NCBI GenBank assembly: GCA_946544235.1
Contig: CAMNMC010000035.1
Coordinates: 1 to 35,636 of the forward strand
Source of the DNA: an uncultured Lachnospiraceae bacterium
Lineage (GTDB): Bacteria > Bacillota > Clostridia > Lachnospirales > Lachnospiraceae
Length of the DNA stretch: 35,636 bases
Direction of reading: 5' to 3'
Of the stretch, positions 7,961 to 15,399 are shown one piece after another. Within the stretch, counting starts at the first letter, position 1. Each line of letters begins with the position of its first letter. A program made the position numbers and the translations under genes. The notes beneath the pieces are model-generated. The model ran no database searches. It was not told where the DNA came from and was given only the letters and a program-made list of their open reading frames with translations.

Positions 7961-7969
7961 TGATATAAT
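7961..7969 (+). promoter_or_regulatory. Extended -10 promoter
   Basis: TGaTATAAT is an exact extended -10 element (TGN before TATAAT). No good -35 is visible. It lies about 100 bp before the two-TM protein gene. Confidence 0.5.
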
Positions 7970-8070
7970 AAAACTCAGAGTATAAAGGTATGGATTATCG
8001 AAAATAATGCATGGATGACCCGGGGGATAAGCGGTCATAAAATTACGTTTTCGGGAGAATAAAGATCGGT

Positions 8071-8721
8071 ATGAAAAAAGCAGTCGGGAAAATTAAAAAA
8101 TATAATACAGGTACCTACATTATCGGAATGAGTGTATTCTTTATAATAGCACTCCTTATCATTATCATAGATTTTAACAGGTTATTCACTAAGCCGGAAA
8201 ATCTGAACAAGAGAGTGAAAAACGGCTTTAAGCCGACTGCCGGTGAATATGTATCGGTTGATATAAAAAAACAGGATATTGTTACCGGCTATGCAGAAGC
8301 AGATTATAAGCTTTATGGTTTTATACCGTCAGGCAGGGAGTATTATTACATAATACAGCTCAGTAATGGCGGATATATATCGCTCTCGGTGAGAAGAAAT
8401 ATGGCTTTGAAGCTTGACAGACTTATAAAGGGCGGCAAGGAAACAATAGTGATCAAGGGCGTTCTTGAGAAGATGAATACCGAGATACAGGACTATTACA
8501 GCAGGACACTCAGTGCGTATGGGTATGGTGATGAAGGAAATGTGACTATATATAATCTGACGATAGATTCAACCGACAGTCTTGTTTCGGCATGGATGCT
8601 GATAGCTGCGTCACTTGTATTTGCATTATTCTTCACGTTTATGCTTGTCAGGTCAATAAAGTTTAAGAAGGATAATAAGGACGTTGACGAGGACCGGGAG
8701 GACGATGATAATAATGAATAA
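8071..8721 (+). CDS. Hypothetical protein with two transmembrane helices
   Basis: I do not recognise this 216-residue protein. It has an N-terminal membrane helix at about residues 18-37, an extracytoplasmic or loop domain of about 135 residues rich in Tyr, Lys and Asp, and a second helix at about residues 173-195. A highly charged tail follows (KKDNKDVDEDREDDDNNE). The middle part reads as a beta-rich domain (VTGYAEADYKLYGFIPSGREYYYII). It is a single gene between an extended -10 promoter and a strong terminator. GGGAG lies 12 nt before the ATG, a rather long spacing, and no better start is seen. Confidence 0.75.
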   Translation: MKKAVGKIKKYNTGTYIIGMSVFFIIALLIIIIDFNRLFTKPENLNKRVKNGFKPTAGEYVSVDIKKQDIVTGYAEADYKLYGFIPSGREYYYIIQLSNGGYISLSVRRNMALKLDRLIKGGKETIVIKGVLEKMNTEIQDYYSRTLSAYGYGDEGNVTIYNLTIDSTDSLVSAWMLIAASLVFALFFTFMLVRSIKFKKDNKDVDEDREDDDNNE

Positions 8722-8727
8722 TAACGG

Positions 8728-8770
8728 AGCGGCAGAAGAGATTCTGCCGCTTTGTTGCTCTTTTGTTATC
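8728..8770 (+). terminator. Terminator after the two-TM protein
   Basis: A 10-bp perfect stem AGCGGCAGAA/TTCTGCCGCT with a GAGA tetraloop is followed by a T-rich tail. Confidence 0.88.
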
Positions 8771-8829
8771 ATTAACGCGCTATTATACCAATAGATGTGT
8801 TATTAATATGCAAATAACTGGAGGGATAT

Positions 8830-11196
8830 ATGGCGGAGAAAACAATAATCGGAAAGAGAAAAGAAGCATACAGGTCTGCGGAGAAGAAATTTAAGAGGGA
8901 CCAGGAGCTTAAGGATCGCTTTGTGGCACTTAATGCGGCTATCCCTGCGAGAAAAACCAAGGCTGCCATGACTCCTGAGCAGATGGACAAGCTTCGTGAT
9001 GAGTATAAGAAAGTGATCGGTGTGCTTTCCAAAAAGATGAAAAGTACCAAAGAGAAGATAATCGGTGATCCGAAGGTTCTTAAAAAGCCTGTTTCCAAGG
9101 AGGTCAGGGATAAACTGAACGCAGAATATGATTACATGGCTAAGATCAGAAAGACCATGAGTAAGGACCTGAAGTATGTGGACCATTGTATTAAGGAGAA
9201 AAAATATCCTACGGTCTCACAGCTTTATGAGGGTTCAAGATCAGATCAGGCAACTGTTGATCTTTCAACAGCTAAGAAATATGGACAGGGAATGAGTTCA
9301 CGTTACAGAATTACTGTTCCGGGACCGGACAAAAAACCGGTGGAAGGTTTCTTTACCATATCACGGAAGGGCAAGAAATATGATGACAGGGTTGAAAAAT
9401 TAAGGCGCCAGATAATCGCTAAATACGGTGAGGATGCTATGGATTTCTTCAAGGGCAATGGTATGACCATGATAGATGTCCTTATGTGTTCAAACTCCTA
9501 TAGCCGTGTGGCTATAATCAATAAGAGCAAACTGCATATCAAAGGGCTTGACGTAGTTGATCTTAGTCTGGAGAGGCTCTATCTGAAGGATGTCATAAAA
9601 AATCTGAGTAAGGATAAGAAATACAAGGAGGTCCTTGACAGAAATACCGTTAGTAAGAGTCTGAAGGCTGTTGATACATATCTGAAAACACCTGAAAAAT
9701 ATAAGATTTTTATTGAGTATTTCCATGGACTTGCAAAGCTTCGTAATTCCATGGGCATCAATGAAGAACTTGGGGTAAGTAATCTGTCAAAGATTGATAA
9801 GAGAAATTCAGCTATGTCTATGGTCGCTGAAATGTTAGGGTGCAGCAATGTGATCGCAAAGTCGAGAAACCTTCATGTCAAGGATCCTAAGACCGGTAAG
9901 GTTACCATGGGAACCTTCATGGAGAAGGCGGAGGGAGTTGATTTCATCAGTACTGATCCTGAGGATATGGAGAAGTTTTCAAATCTTACGCCTAGCATGG
10001 TAGAGGGAAATATTTATCTCATAAAGGATATTGCCAATATTCAGATCAATGACTGGATCTGTGGAAATGGCGACAGGCATATGGGAAATATGCTTTATAA
10101 GTTTGATGAGGCAGGAAGACTCACGGGAATTGTAGGTATTGATAATGATGCCAGTTTCGGAAAGAATAACCATGGCGTAATACTGAATGGCATAGACCTG
10201 AATAATCTGGGCATAATACCTAAGGATACCTATGACAGACTTTGTAATATGAATCCTGAAGAGTTTAAGGTAATGCTTTATGGATATGACCTGTCAAGTG
10301 AAGAGGTTAATAAGGCTGTTGAACGCCTGAATCAGTTAAAGAATAAGATTGAAGCTGATAAAGAGTATTTCAAGGACAAGCCTATGGGCTATACAGAAGG
10401 GGGCAGGATCAAGGTAGTTACCGAAGATGAGATTGGTATGCTTTCAATCGTTGGTGAACTTGGAAAGGCTGTGCCTTATCCGGATATGAAGGGTAAGCCT
10501 CAGAATGGTGCGTATAACAATCTCTTCGGAATGGTGAGGCAGATAGCTACTCAGGGCTACGGCGCCGGGAAGTGTGTTCATGACCTCAGGATAGAAGTTT
10601 ATGACAGTATCAATGAAGTTAATGAAAGAGGCAGGGAAGATCTGGGGGACCTTATTAAGAAGATGGATGAGTCACAGAGAAAGACTTATAAGCCGTCTGA
10701 ACTTTTTATGACGATCAGGAATGCTCTGGATGATTGCAGCAGATTTGTCAAAATGACAGGGAACATTCTGGTTGATACAGATAAGTATGAATTCTTCAGG
10801 GTAAATAATGTAAATATAGATCAGCTCAGAGATAAACTTGCAACTGCGTCAACAACATGTGATAAATATCTCGCCGGCAAGAATAAGGCTGATATCGATA
10901 AGAAGTCTAAAACAAGCAATGCTTATATCAGATATAATCTTGTGGATGAGTCGAAGAAGAACATTCAGAAAATAATCAGTGCTCTCGACAGAATAGCCGA
11001 TAAGAGTCAGAGGATGATAGATCAGAATGAAAAACGCCACGAGATGAATGATATATGCATGAAAGAAGAAACAAAGATTTATGCTGCTGTGCATGAGAAG
11101 AATCTGCGACTTGCCAATGATGAGATTTTGATGGCTGCGGCTAAGGAGAATCCGCAGAAAAAAGCTGAACCTAAGAGCTTTGTGAAAGTAAAATAA
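8830..11196 (+). CDS. Large protein with a PI3/4-kinase-like catalytic core
   Basis: This 788-residue Lys/Asp/Glu-rich protein has no signal peptide or membrane helix. The centre carries NGDRHMGNMLY (D415-R416-H417, N420), like the DRHxxN catalytic loop of PI3/PI4 lipid kinases and HipA-type or effector kinases. About 20 residues later comes GIDNDASFG (D438), matching the DFG-type metal-binding Asp. An upstream AEMLG helix with E334 may be the alpha-C element, and a hinge-like MGTFMEKAEG lies between. The N-terminal 180 residues and C-terminal 250 residues are mostly charged helix, probably coiled coil. CTGGAGGG precedes the ATG. It stands alone between terminators. The substrate, lipid or protein, cannot be inferred. 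Kinase assignment is from motifs only. Confidence 0.65.
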   Translation: MAEKTIIGKRKEAYRSAEKKFKRDQELKDRFVALNAAIPARKTKAAMTPEQMDKLRDEYKKVIGVLSKKMKSTKEKIIGDPKVLKKPVSKEVRDKLNAEYDYMAKIRKTMSKDLKYVDHCIKEKKYPTVSQLYEGSRSDQATVDLSTAKKYGQGMSSRYRITVPGPDKKPVEGFFTISRKGKKYDDRVEKLRRQIIAKYGEDAMDFFKGNGMTMIDVLMCSNSYSRVAIINKSKLHIKGLDVVDLSLERLYLKDVIKNLSKDKKYKEVLDRNTVSKSLKAVDTYLKTPEKYKIFIEYFHGLAKLRNSMGINEELGVSNLSKIDKRNSAMSMVAEMLGCSNVIAKSRNLHVKDPKTGKVTMGTFMEKAEGVDFISTDPEDMEKFSNLTPSMVEGNIYLIKDIANIQINDWICGNGDRHMGNMLYKFDEAGRLTGIVGIDNDASFGKNNHGVILNGIDLNNLGIIPKDTYDRLCNMNPEEFKVMLYGYDLSSEEVNKAVERLNQLKNKIEADKEYFKDKPMGYTEGGRIKVVTEDEIGMLSIVGELGKAVPYPDMKGKPQNGAYNNLFGMVRQIATQGYGAGKCVHDLRIEVYDSINEVNERGREDLGDLIKKMDESQRKTYKPSELFMTIRNALDDCSRFVKMTGNILVDTDKYEFFRVNNVNIDQLRDKLATASTTCDKYLAGKNKADIDKKSKTSNAYIRYNLVDESKKNIQKIISALDRIADKSQRMIDQNEKRHEMNDICMKEETKIYAAVHEKNLRLANDEILMAAAKENPQKKAEPKSFVKVK

Positions 11197-11206
11197 TAAG
11201 CCGTGT

Positions 11207-11235
11207 GTTCTTGATCCACTGCGTGTATCAAGAAC
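11207..11235. other. Perfect 9-bp inverted repeat after the kinase-like gene
   Basis: GTTCTTGAT and ATCAAGAAC are separated by 11 nt. There is no T-run, so it is not itself a terminator. It may be an operator or an RNA hairpin in the 3' untranslated region. Confidence 0.4.
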
Positions 11236-11255
11236 CGTCGCCAGAGGCGCCGTAT

Positions 11256-11316
11256 ATGGCAAAAGAATAACACAGATTGGTATGCAAGCATCCCATCTGT
11301 GTTATTTTTTTGCCAT
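11256..11316 (+). terminator. Very long (22-bp) terminator hairpin
   Basis: 11256-11277 pairs with 11295-11316 over 22 bp with a single G-T pair and a 17-nt loop. The right arm contains a run of seven T, which in RNA would give a bidirectional terminator. It is unusually long for a simple terminator. Confidence 0.75.
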
Positions 11317-11440
11317 GCATGGCTTGTTTTTGCTGCTCTTTTGTTGCGAGGTATAGGTTAAACTATGGGTCGCAATTAATTAATGATATTTGAAAAGACC
11401 GTGATTTTTGGAGATTTATGATAAGATAATAATATTTGAA

Positions 11441-11473
11441 TCATGCCTCTGCAGGAGACCTGCAGGGGCATGA
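11441..11473. repeat. 15-bp palindrome with a trinucleotide loop
   Basis: TCATGCCTCTGCAGG and CCTGCAGGGGCATGA pair around AGA with one G-T pair. No T-run follows. It lies in the roughly 270-bp gene-free stretch before the tRNA promoter, where nothing else is evident. Confidence 0.6.
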
Positions 11474-11528
11474 ATAACGTAGGATACTGCAGGAGATGAA
11501 AAGTTGTATTATTTTGTTAATTTTTCTC

Positions 11529-11558
11529 TTGACAGAATTCAGATGTTGTTGTTATACT
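11529..11558 (+). promoter_or_regulatory. Promoter of tRNA-Arg
   Basis: TTGACA (11529-11534), an 18-bp spacer and TATACT (11553-11558) lie 26 bp before the tRNA. Confidence 0.85.
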
Positions 11559-11584
11559 TACATAGTTCGCTGAAAAGCGAGGAT

Positions 11585-11658
11585 GTGCGTTTAGCTCAGC
11601 TGGATAGAGCGTTTGGCTACGGACCAAAAGGTCGGGGGTTCGAATCCTCTAACGCACG
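11585..11658 (+). tRNA. tRNA-Arg (anticodon ACG)
   Basis: This 74-nt cloverleaf has acceptor GTGCGTT/AACGCAC, D-arm GCTCAGCTGGATAGAGC and anticodon stem TTTGG/CCAAA around CTACGGA. The anticodon is ACG (A34 expected to be inosine). The T-loop is TTCGAAT and the discriminator G. CCA is not encoded. Confidence 0.97.
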
Positions 11659-11694
11659 CTTTTAAAAAACCTGTTGAAATGATTAAAAAACTGC

Positions 11695-11723
11695 TTGCAT
11701 TTTGAGAAGCTATGTAATATAAT
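11695..11723 (+). promoter_or_regulatory. Promoter of tRNA-Gln
   Basis: TTGCAT (11695-11700), a 17-bp spacer and a perfect TATAAT (11718-11723) lie 29 bp before the tRNA. Confidence 0.8.
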
Positions 11724-11752
11724 CATTTTCGCTGTCACAGGTAATTAAATAT

Positions 11753-11825
11753 TGGGCTATCGCCAAATGGTAAGGCACTGGACTCTGACTCCAGCATTTT
11801 CAAGGTTCGAATCCTTGTAGCCCAG
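11753..11825 (+). tRNA. tRNA-Gln (anticodon CTG)
   Basis: This 73-nt cloverleaf has acceptor TGGGCTA/TAGCCCA, giving the weak U1-A72 pair typical of bacterial tRNA-Gln. The anticodon stem is CTGGA/TCCAG around CTCTGAC. The discriminator is G and CCA is not encoded. U1-A72 is a known GatCAB recognition feature in Gram-positives, which fits the gatCAB genes downstream. Confidence 0.97.
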
Positions 11826-11831
11826 CTAAGT

Positions 11832-11862
11832 ATCCTCAGAACACTTCTGAGGATTTTCTTTT
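11832..11862 (+). terminator. Terminator of the tRNA pair
   Basis: A 10-bp perfect stem ATCCTCAGAA/TTCTGAGGAT with CAC loop is followed by TTTCTTTTG. Confidence 0.9.
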
Positions 11863-11889
11863 GTTATATGACCGGATTGGTGGTATAAT
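11861..11889 (+). promoter_or_regulatory. Promoter for the cvfB-like gene
   Basis: TTGTTA (11861-11866), a 17-bp spacer and a perfect TATAAT (11884-11889). The -35 overlaps the tail of the tRNA terminator. Confidence 0.65.
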
Positions 11890-12029
11890 ATAATCTGGTT
11901 ATACAATTGCAGTGTCAACAAAACGTAAAGTGAACGGTTCGCAGCTGAGCGAATATTTCACCGGATGCTGCTATGTTGGGATCGTAAATAATAATGTATA
12001 TTCAGAATATACAGAAACGGAGGACGGAT

Positions 12030-12851
12030 ATGAAACTTGGAACATGGAATGAACTAAAGTTCAGTAAAAAGACAGATTTTGGAGTTTATCTTACAGACGG
12101 TGAGACCGAGGTGCTGCTGCCGCAGAAGCAGGTGCCTGACGGTTTTGGTGAGGGGAAGAGCCTGAATGTATTTTTATACAGGGATTCATCTGACAGGCTG
12201 ATCTCTACGGTAAACAAGCCTCTTATTGAGGTTGGCGAGATAAAAAAGCTGACTGTTAAAAATGTCACCGGTCATGGAGCTTATCTTGACTGGGGGCTTG
12301 AGAAGGATCTTCTGCTTCCGTATAAGGAGCAGACGGCAAAGGTGTATGAGGGACGCAGTTATCTTGTCAGGATGTATGTTGATAAGACTGACAGACTCTG
12401 CGCTTCAATGCGACTCTATGGTCATCTTAAGCAGAATGAAAAATACGAAAAAGGGTCACATGTTACCGGTACTGTTTATGAATACAGAAAGGGCCTGGGA
12501 GCCTTTGTGGCAATTGATGATGAATACTATGGCATGATCCATGAATCTGAAATCTTCAGCCGTGTGGAGGTTGGAGACGAGGTACATGCCAGAGTAGTAA
12601 AGAGACGTCCGGATGGTAAGACTGATCTGGCTCTTCGTGAGGAGGTTTATGTTCAGAGAATCTCTGATTCGGAAATGGTATTTGATATCATTAAGAGCTA
12701 CGGCGGTACGCTTCCTTTTGATGACAAGGCAGATAGGGAACTGATAAGGACAGAGTTCGGTATCAGCAAGAATGCCTTTAAGAGGGCGGTTGGTCATCTT
12801 CTGAAGGAGAAGAAGGTTGAGATCGCAGACGGCAGGATAAGAATACTGTGA
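12030..12851 (+). CDS. cvfB: CvfB-like S1-domain RNA-binding protein
   Basis: This 273-residue protein of the CvfB/YitL family has tandem S1-type RNA-binding domains and a C-terminal winged helix. The first domain reads KTDFGVYLTDGETEVLLP, the second VTGHGAYLDWGLEKDLLLP, and the third YEYRKGLGAFVAIDDEYYG. The last about 60 residues (KNAFKRAVGHLLKEKKVEI) form the winged helix. In Staphylococcus aureus CvfB affects virulence gene expression; the role here is unknown. The ATG at 12030 is preferred over 11994 because GGAGG lies about 6 nt before it and the family starts near KLG. Confidence 0.88.
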   Translation: MKLGTWNELKFSKKTDFGVYLTDGETEVLLPQKQVPDGFGEGKSLNVFLYRDSSDRLISTVNKPLIEVGEIKKLTVKNVTGHGAYLDWGLEKDLLLPYKEQTAKVYEGRSYLVRMYVDKTDRLCASMRLYGHLKQNEKYEKGSHVTGTVYEYRKGLGAFVAIDDEYYGMIHESEIFSRVEVGDEVHARVVKRRPDGKTDLALREEVYVQRISDSEMVFDIIKSYGGTLPFDDKADRELIRTEFGISKNAFKRAVGHLLKEKKVEIADGRIRIL

Positions 12852-13035
12852 TCGATATGACAGGCAGTCCGGATCATTATAAAGATAGTATTTTGGTCGG
12901 GTTTGTCAGTGCAAGCTATACTCCAGTGCCGAAGGGCATACGATAAAGATATAAAGATAATATACAGAAAACATATACAGAGAGATATAAGGATTAGAAA
13001 AAAAATATAAAGAAGTAAAGAAAGGGTAACATACA

Positions 13036-13413
13036 ATGAAAGAGATAATCAGTACAGACAAGGCACCTGCAGCAATCGGACCATATTCACAGGCAGTTAA
13101 GGTTGGAAACCTTCTGTTTACATCAGGAATGATCCCTATCGATCCTGCTACAAATACTCTTGTAGAGGGCGGAATCGAGGTTCAGGCAGAGCAGGCGCTT
13201 GCCAATATCAAGAACCTTCTTGAAGCATCGGGAAGCTCAACAGATAAGGTTGTGAAGACTGTTGTATTTATAAAGGATATGAATGATTTTGCAAAGGTTA
13301 ATGAGATTTATGCAAAATATTTTACAGGTAACTATCCTGCAAGAAGCTGCGTCGAGGTTGCGAGACTTCCGAAGGACGTTCTGATCGAGATAGAGGCAAT
13401 TGCCGAGGTATAA
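13036..13413 (+). CDS. ridA: RidA family reactive intermediate/imine deaminase
   Basis: RidA hydrolyses reactive enamine/imine intermediates made by PLP enzymes such as threonine dehydratase. The 125-residue length is normal for this trimeric family. Motifs include GPYSQAV near the N-terminus and [21 protein letters not shown] at the C-terminus, with the substrate-binding Arg. A weak GGGTAA ribosome binding site precedes it. A 184-bp AT-rich gap before the gene shows no clear signal. Confidence 0.95.
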   Translation: MKEIISTDKAPAAIGPYSQAVKVGNLLFTSGMIPIDPATNTLVEGGIEVQAEQALANIKNLLEASGSSTDKVVKTVVFIKDMNDFAKVNEIYAKYFTGNYPARSCVEVARLPKDVLIEIEAIAEV

Positions 13414-13433
13414 AAAAGAAATAAGATGTAGCT

Positions 13434-13462
13434 TTCCCGGTGTCTGATCATGGTGCCGGGAA
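13434..13462 (+). terminator. Weak terminator-like hairpin after ridA
   Basis: TTCCCGG/CCGGGAA with a 15-nt loop is followed by only a short T-containing tail (TTATCATTT). Confidence 0.4.
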
Positions 13463-13578
13463 TTATCATTTAAAAATATATAATTGCAATTACATAATGA
13501 TCCGGCAGATATCATGAGCAGAAAACATGGCGAGTCTGGGTTGACAGAAAGAATGTGGCAGGTATGCGTAAAAAGTGC

Positions 13579-13607
13579 TTGCACATATATTATTTTTATG
13601 TTAAAGT
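13579..13607 (+). promoter_or_regulatory. Promoter of rpsF-ssb-rpsR
   Basis: TTGCAC (13579-13584), a 17-bp spacer and TAAAGT (13602-13607). The transcript would begin about 25 bp before the structured leader. Confidence 0.6.
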
Positions 13608-13639
13608 AAATGCTCGTGATATATTCAATTATATTCCTT

Positions 13640-13710
13640 GCTCCTGAAAGCACTCGGTTTGAGTAACTGAAAAGAAGTTGCGGAGGCTGTAAGTTAAGCC
13701 ACTCAGGAGC
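13640..13710 (+). promoter_or_regulatory. Probable S6:S18 ribosomal protein leader
   Basis: GCTCCTGA (13640-13647) pairs with TCAGGAGC (13703-13710), enclosing a smaller GGCTGTAAGTTAAGCC hairpin and unpaired CGG/GGAGG elements. The leader directly precedes rpsF. In many bacteria an S6:S18 complex binds such an rRNA-mimicking leader to repress rpsF-ssb-rpsR. Family membership is inferred from position and shape; no covariance model was run. Confidence 0.55.
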
Positions 13711-13736
13711 CATTAGTCCACAAGGAGGTGCAAGAC

Positions 13737-14027
13737 ATGAACAAGTATGAGATAGCGTTAGTTATCAGTACAAAGCTCGAAGATGATGCCAAGAACGAAG
13801 TGCTCGAGAAAGTAAAGAGACGTGTTACAAGAGCAGGCGGCACAATCACAAATATTGATGATTGGGGCAAGAAGAGAATGGCATACGAGATTCAGAAGAT
13901 GAAGGATGGTTATTACTACTTCATCCAGCTTGATGGCGATTCTGAAACTCCGGCTAAGCTCGAAGCAAGTCTTCGTATCATGGATAACGTGTTAAGATAT
14001 CTTGTCGTTAAAGCTGACGAGCAGTAA
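13737..14027 (+). CDS. rpsF: 30S ribosomal protein S6
   Basis: S6 is a small-subunit platform protein that pairs with S18. The 96-residue protein begins MNKYEIALVISTKLEDD and contains DDWGKKRMAYEIQKMKDGYY, a typical S6 stretch. AAGGAGGTG ends 7 nt before the ATG at 13737. The in-frame GTG at 13728 overlaps that ribosome binding site and is unlikely. It is the first gene of the classic rpsF-ssb-rpsR operon. Confidence 0.96.
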   Translation: MNKYEIALVISTKLEDDAKNEVLEKVKRRVTRAGGTITNIDDWGKKRMAYEIQKMKDGYYYFIQLDGDSETPAKLEASLRIMDNVLRYLVVKADEQ

Positions 14028-14086
14028 GACGTCTTTCGTGTATACGGTACTGAAAATACGCTGAGTAATGAAACGGAGGTTCCAGC

Positions 14087-14545
14087 GTGAATAAAGTTAT
14101 TTTAATGGGTAGACTGACTCGTGATCCTGAGGTCAGATATTCTCAGGGAAGTAATGGCGAGCAGATGGCTATTGCAAGATATTCGATAGCAGTAGACAGA
14201 AGATTTGTCAGAAGAAATGGCGGGGACGAGCAGACAGCTGACTTCATCAATTGCGTTGCATTTGGAAGACAGGGCGAGTTTGCTGAGAAGTACCTTAAGA
14301 AGGGTACAAAGATTGCCGTTACAGGTCGTCTTCAGACCGGAAGCTATACAAACAAGGATGGTCAGAAGGTTTATACGACAGACGTAGTGATAGAGGAACA
14401 GGAATTTGCTGAGAGTAAGGGCAGCTCAGATGGCAGCGCAGGTGGTTATACTCCAAGAGAAAGCGCACCGGCACCATCATCAGCTGATGCAGGCGGGTTT
14501 ATGACAATACCTGAAGGTATCGAGGGCGACCTTCCTTTCAAGTAA
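14087..14545 (+). CDS. ssb: Single-stranded DNA-binding protein
   Basis: SSB coats single-stranded DNA in replication and repair. The 152-residue protein has the OB-fold start MNKVILMGRLTRDPEVRYSQ, the FINCVAFGRQGEFAEKYLKKG segment, and a Ser/Gly/Ala-rich linker. The acidic-hydrophobic tip EGDLPFK serves as the partner-protein docking tail. The start codon is GTG with GGAGGT 6 nt upstream. It lies between the two ribosomal genes as usual. The N-terminal RRNGGDEQTADF loop is ordinary for clostridial SSBs. Confidence 0.96.
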   Translation: MNKVILMGRLTRDPEVRYSQGSNGEQMAIARYSIAVDRRFVRRNGGDEQTADFINCVAFGRQGEFAEKYLKKGTKIAVTGRLQTGSYTNKDGQKVYTTDVVIEEQEFAESKGSSDGSAGGYTPRESAPAPSSADAGGFMTIPEGIEGDLPFK

Positions 14546-14602
14546 GATCTGTTCGCAGGCTTACAGTGGTGAGCTGTAAAGTAAAATAAGGAGGAAAAAC
14601 AA

Positions 14603-14869
14603 ATGCCTTATAATAAGTCAGAGCAGGGTGCAGCTGCTCCAATGAAGAGAAGACCTATGCGCAGAAGAAAAAAGGTTTGTGTATTCTGTGCTGATAAGAA
14701 TAACATCATCGACTACAAGGATGTAAACAAGCTCAGACGTTACATCTCAGAGCGTGGTAAGATTCTTCCAAGAAGAATCACAGGAAACTGTGCAAAGCAT
14801 CAGAGAGCTCTTACAGTTGCTGTTAAGAGAGCTAGACACGTTGCACTTATCCCATACGTTGTAGAGTAA
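14603..14869 (+). CDS. rpsR: 30S ribosomal protein S18
   Basis: This small-subunit protein binds next to S6. The 88-residue protein has [19 protein letters not shown] and [17 protein letters not shown], the family core. Two Cys (CVFC) and a later Cys and His suggest a zinc-binding form. A basic N-terminal run [10 protein letters not shown] is present. GGAGG precedes the ATG. It is the last gene of the operon, followed by a terminator. Confidence 0.97.
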   Translation: MPYNKSEQGAAAPMKRRPMRRRKKVCVFCADKNNIIDYKDVNKLRRYISERGKILPRRITGNCAKHQRALTVAVKRARHVALIPYVVE

Positions 14870-14881
14870 GATTAATTCTGC

Positions 14882-14915
14882 GGTGGAACCATAATGGTTC
14901 CACCCTTTTCTTTTA
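14882..14915 (+). terminator. Terminator of rpsF-ssb-rpsR
   Basis: A 9-bp perfect stem GGTGGAACC/GGTTCCACC with a 5-nt loop is followed by CTTTTCTTTT. Confidence 0.9.
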
Positions 14916-14968
14916 TGTCGAAAAACCTTTAAATCTGCAACTTTTTCCTTTTATTTCCTTGTTTTTTG

Positions 14969-14977
14969 TGCTATAAT
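14969..14977 (+). promoter_or_regulatory. Extended -10 promoter upstream of the palindromic element and dapL
   Basis: TGcTATAAT is an exact extended -10. No strong -35 is seen, although a T-rich tract precedes it. A transcript from here would carry the whole 15014-15375 element in the dapL leader. Confidence 0.55.
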
Positions 14978-15013
14978 ACCACAGATTATGTTGTTACGAA
15001 AGTATTACGCACA

Positions 15014-15375
15014 AGAGGCGACCGAAAACATATGCCTCTGAAGGCGTATTTTTGCTACAACTAGTATAGCGGTTCTAAAATAACTCAACCAATAACGCAG
15101 AATGTTTTTCTGAGAGTGCAGTATCAAAAACGTAGGAATAGCGGGCTATTCCGAGGCTTTTGGTGCTGTGCTATTCAGGAAAACAGGCAAGTTATTTGGT
15201 GTAGTTATTTAGAAATCGCTATACTAGGTAGTGATATGCGAAGCATATCGCTATCATGAACGTAGTGAATGACACGATACGCGCAGCGTATCATACGCAT
15301 CACAAAGTGATGCGTACATAATTCTGCTTGCAGAATTATGTGCAACTGAAGAGGTATATGTTTTCGGTCACCTCT
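15014..15375. repeat. 362-bp nested palindromic element (MITE-like or structured RNA)
   Basis: The ends 15014-15039 and 15350-15375 are inverted repeats of each other, and each is itself a hairpin (AGAGGC..GCCTCT on the left, AGAGGT..ACCTCT on the right). Inside, about 36-nt arms at 15061-15096 and 15190-15228 form a second inverted repeat enclosing a hairpin near 15130-15160. To its right are tandem palindromes: GATATGC-gaa-GCATATC (15233-15249), GATACGC-gca-GCGTATC (15276-15292), a 10-bp stem with AAA loop (15294-15316) and a 12-bp stem with TT loop (15316-15341). No ORF or transposase is present. It fills most of the 530-bp gap before dapL. Confidence 0.75.
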
Positions 15376-15399
15376 TATAACGAATAGGAGAGATGCATC

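Noticed and set aside
12794..13036. Minus-strand 80-residue ORF between cvfB and ridA
   Set aside because: Low-complexity translation of an AT-rich intergenic region, without a start signal.
15229..15349. CRISPR array
   Set aside because: The palindromes have different sequences and there are no regular repeats and spacers of fixed length, and no cas genes.
15014..15375. Lysine (L-box) riboswitch before dapL
   Set aside because: A lysine gene follows and AGAGGCG/GAAGG bits resemble the L-box, but the conserved core order is missing and the left-right symmetry points to a palindromic element.
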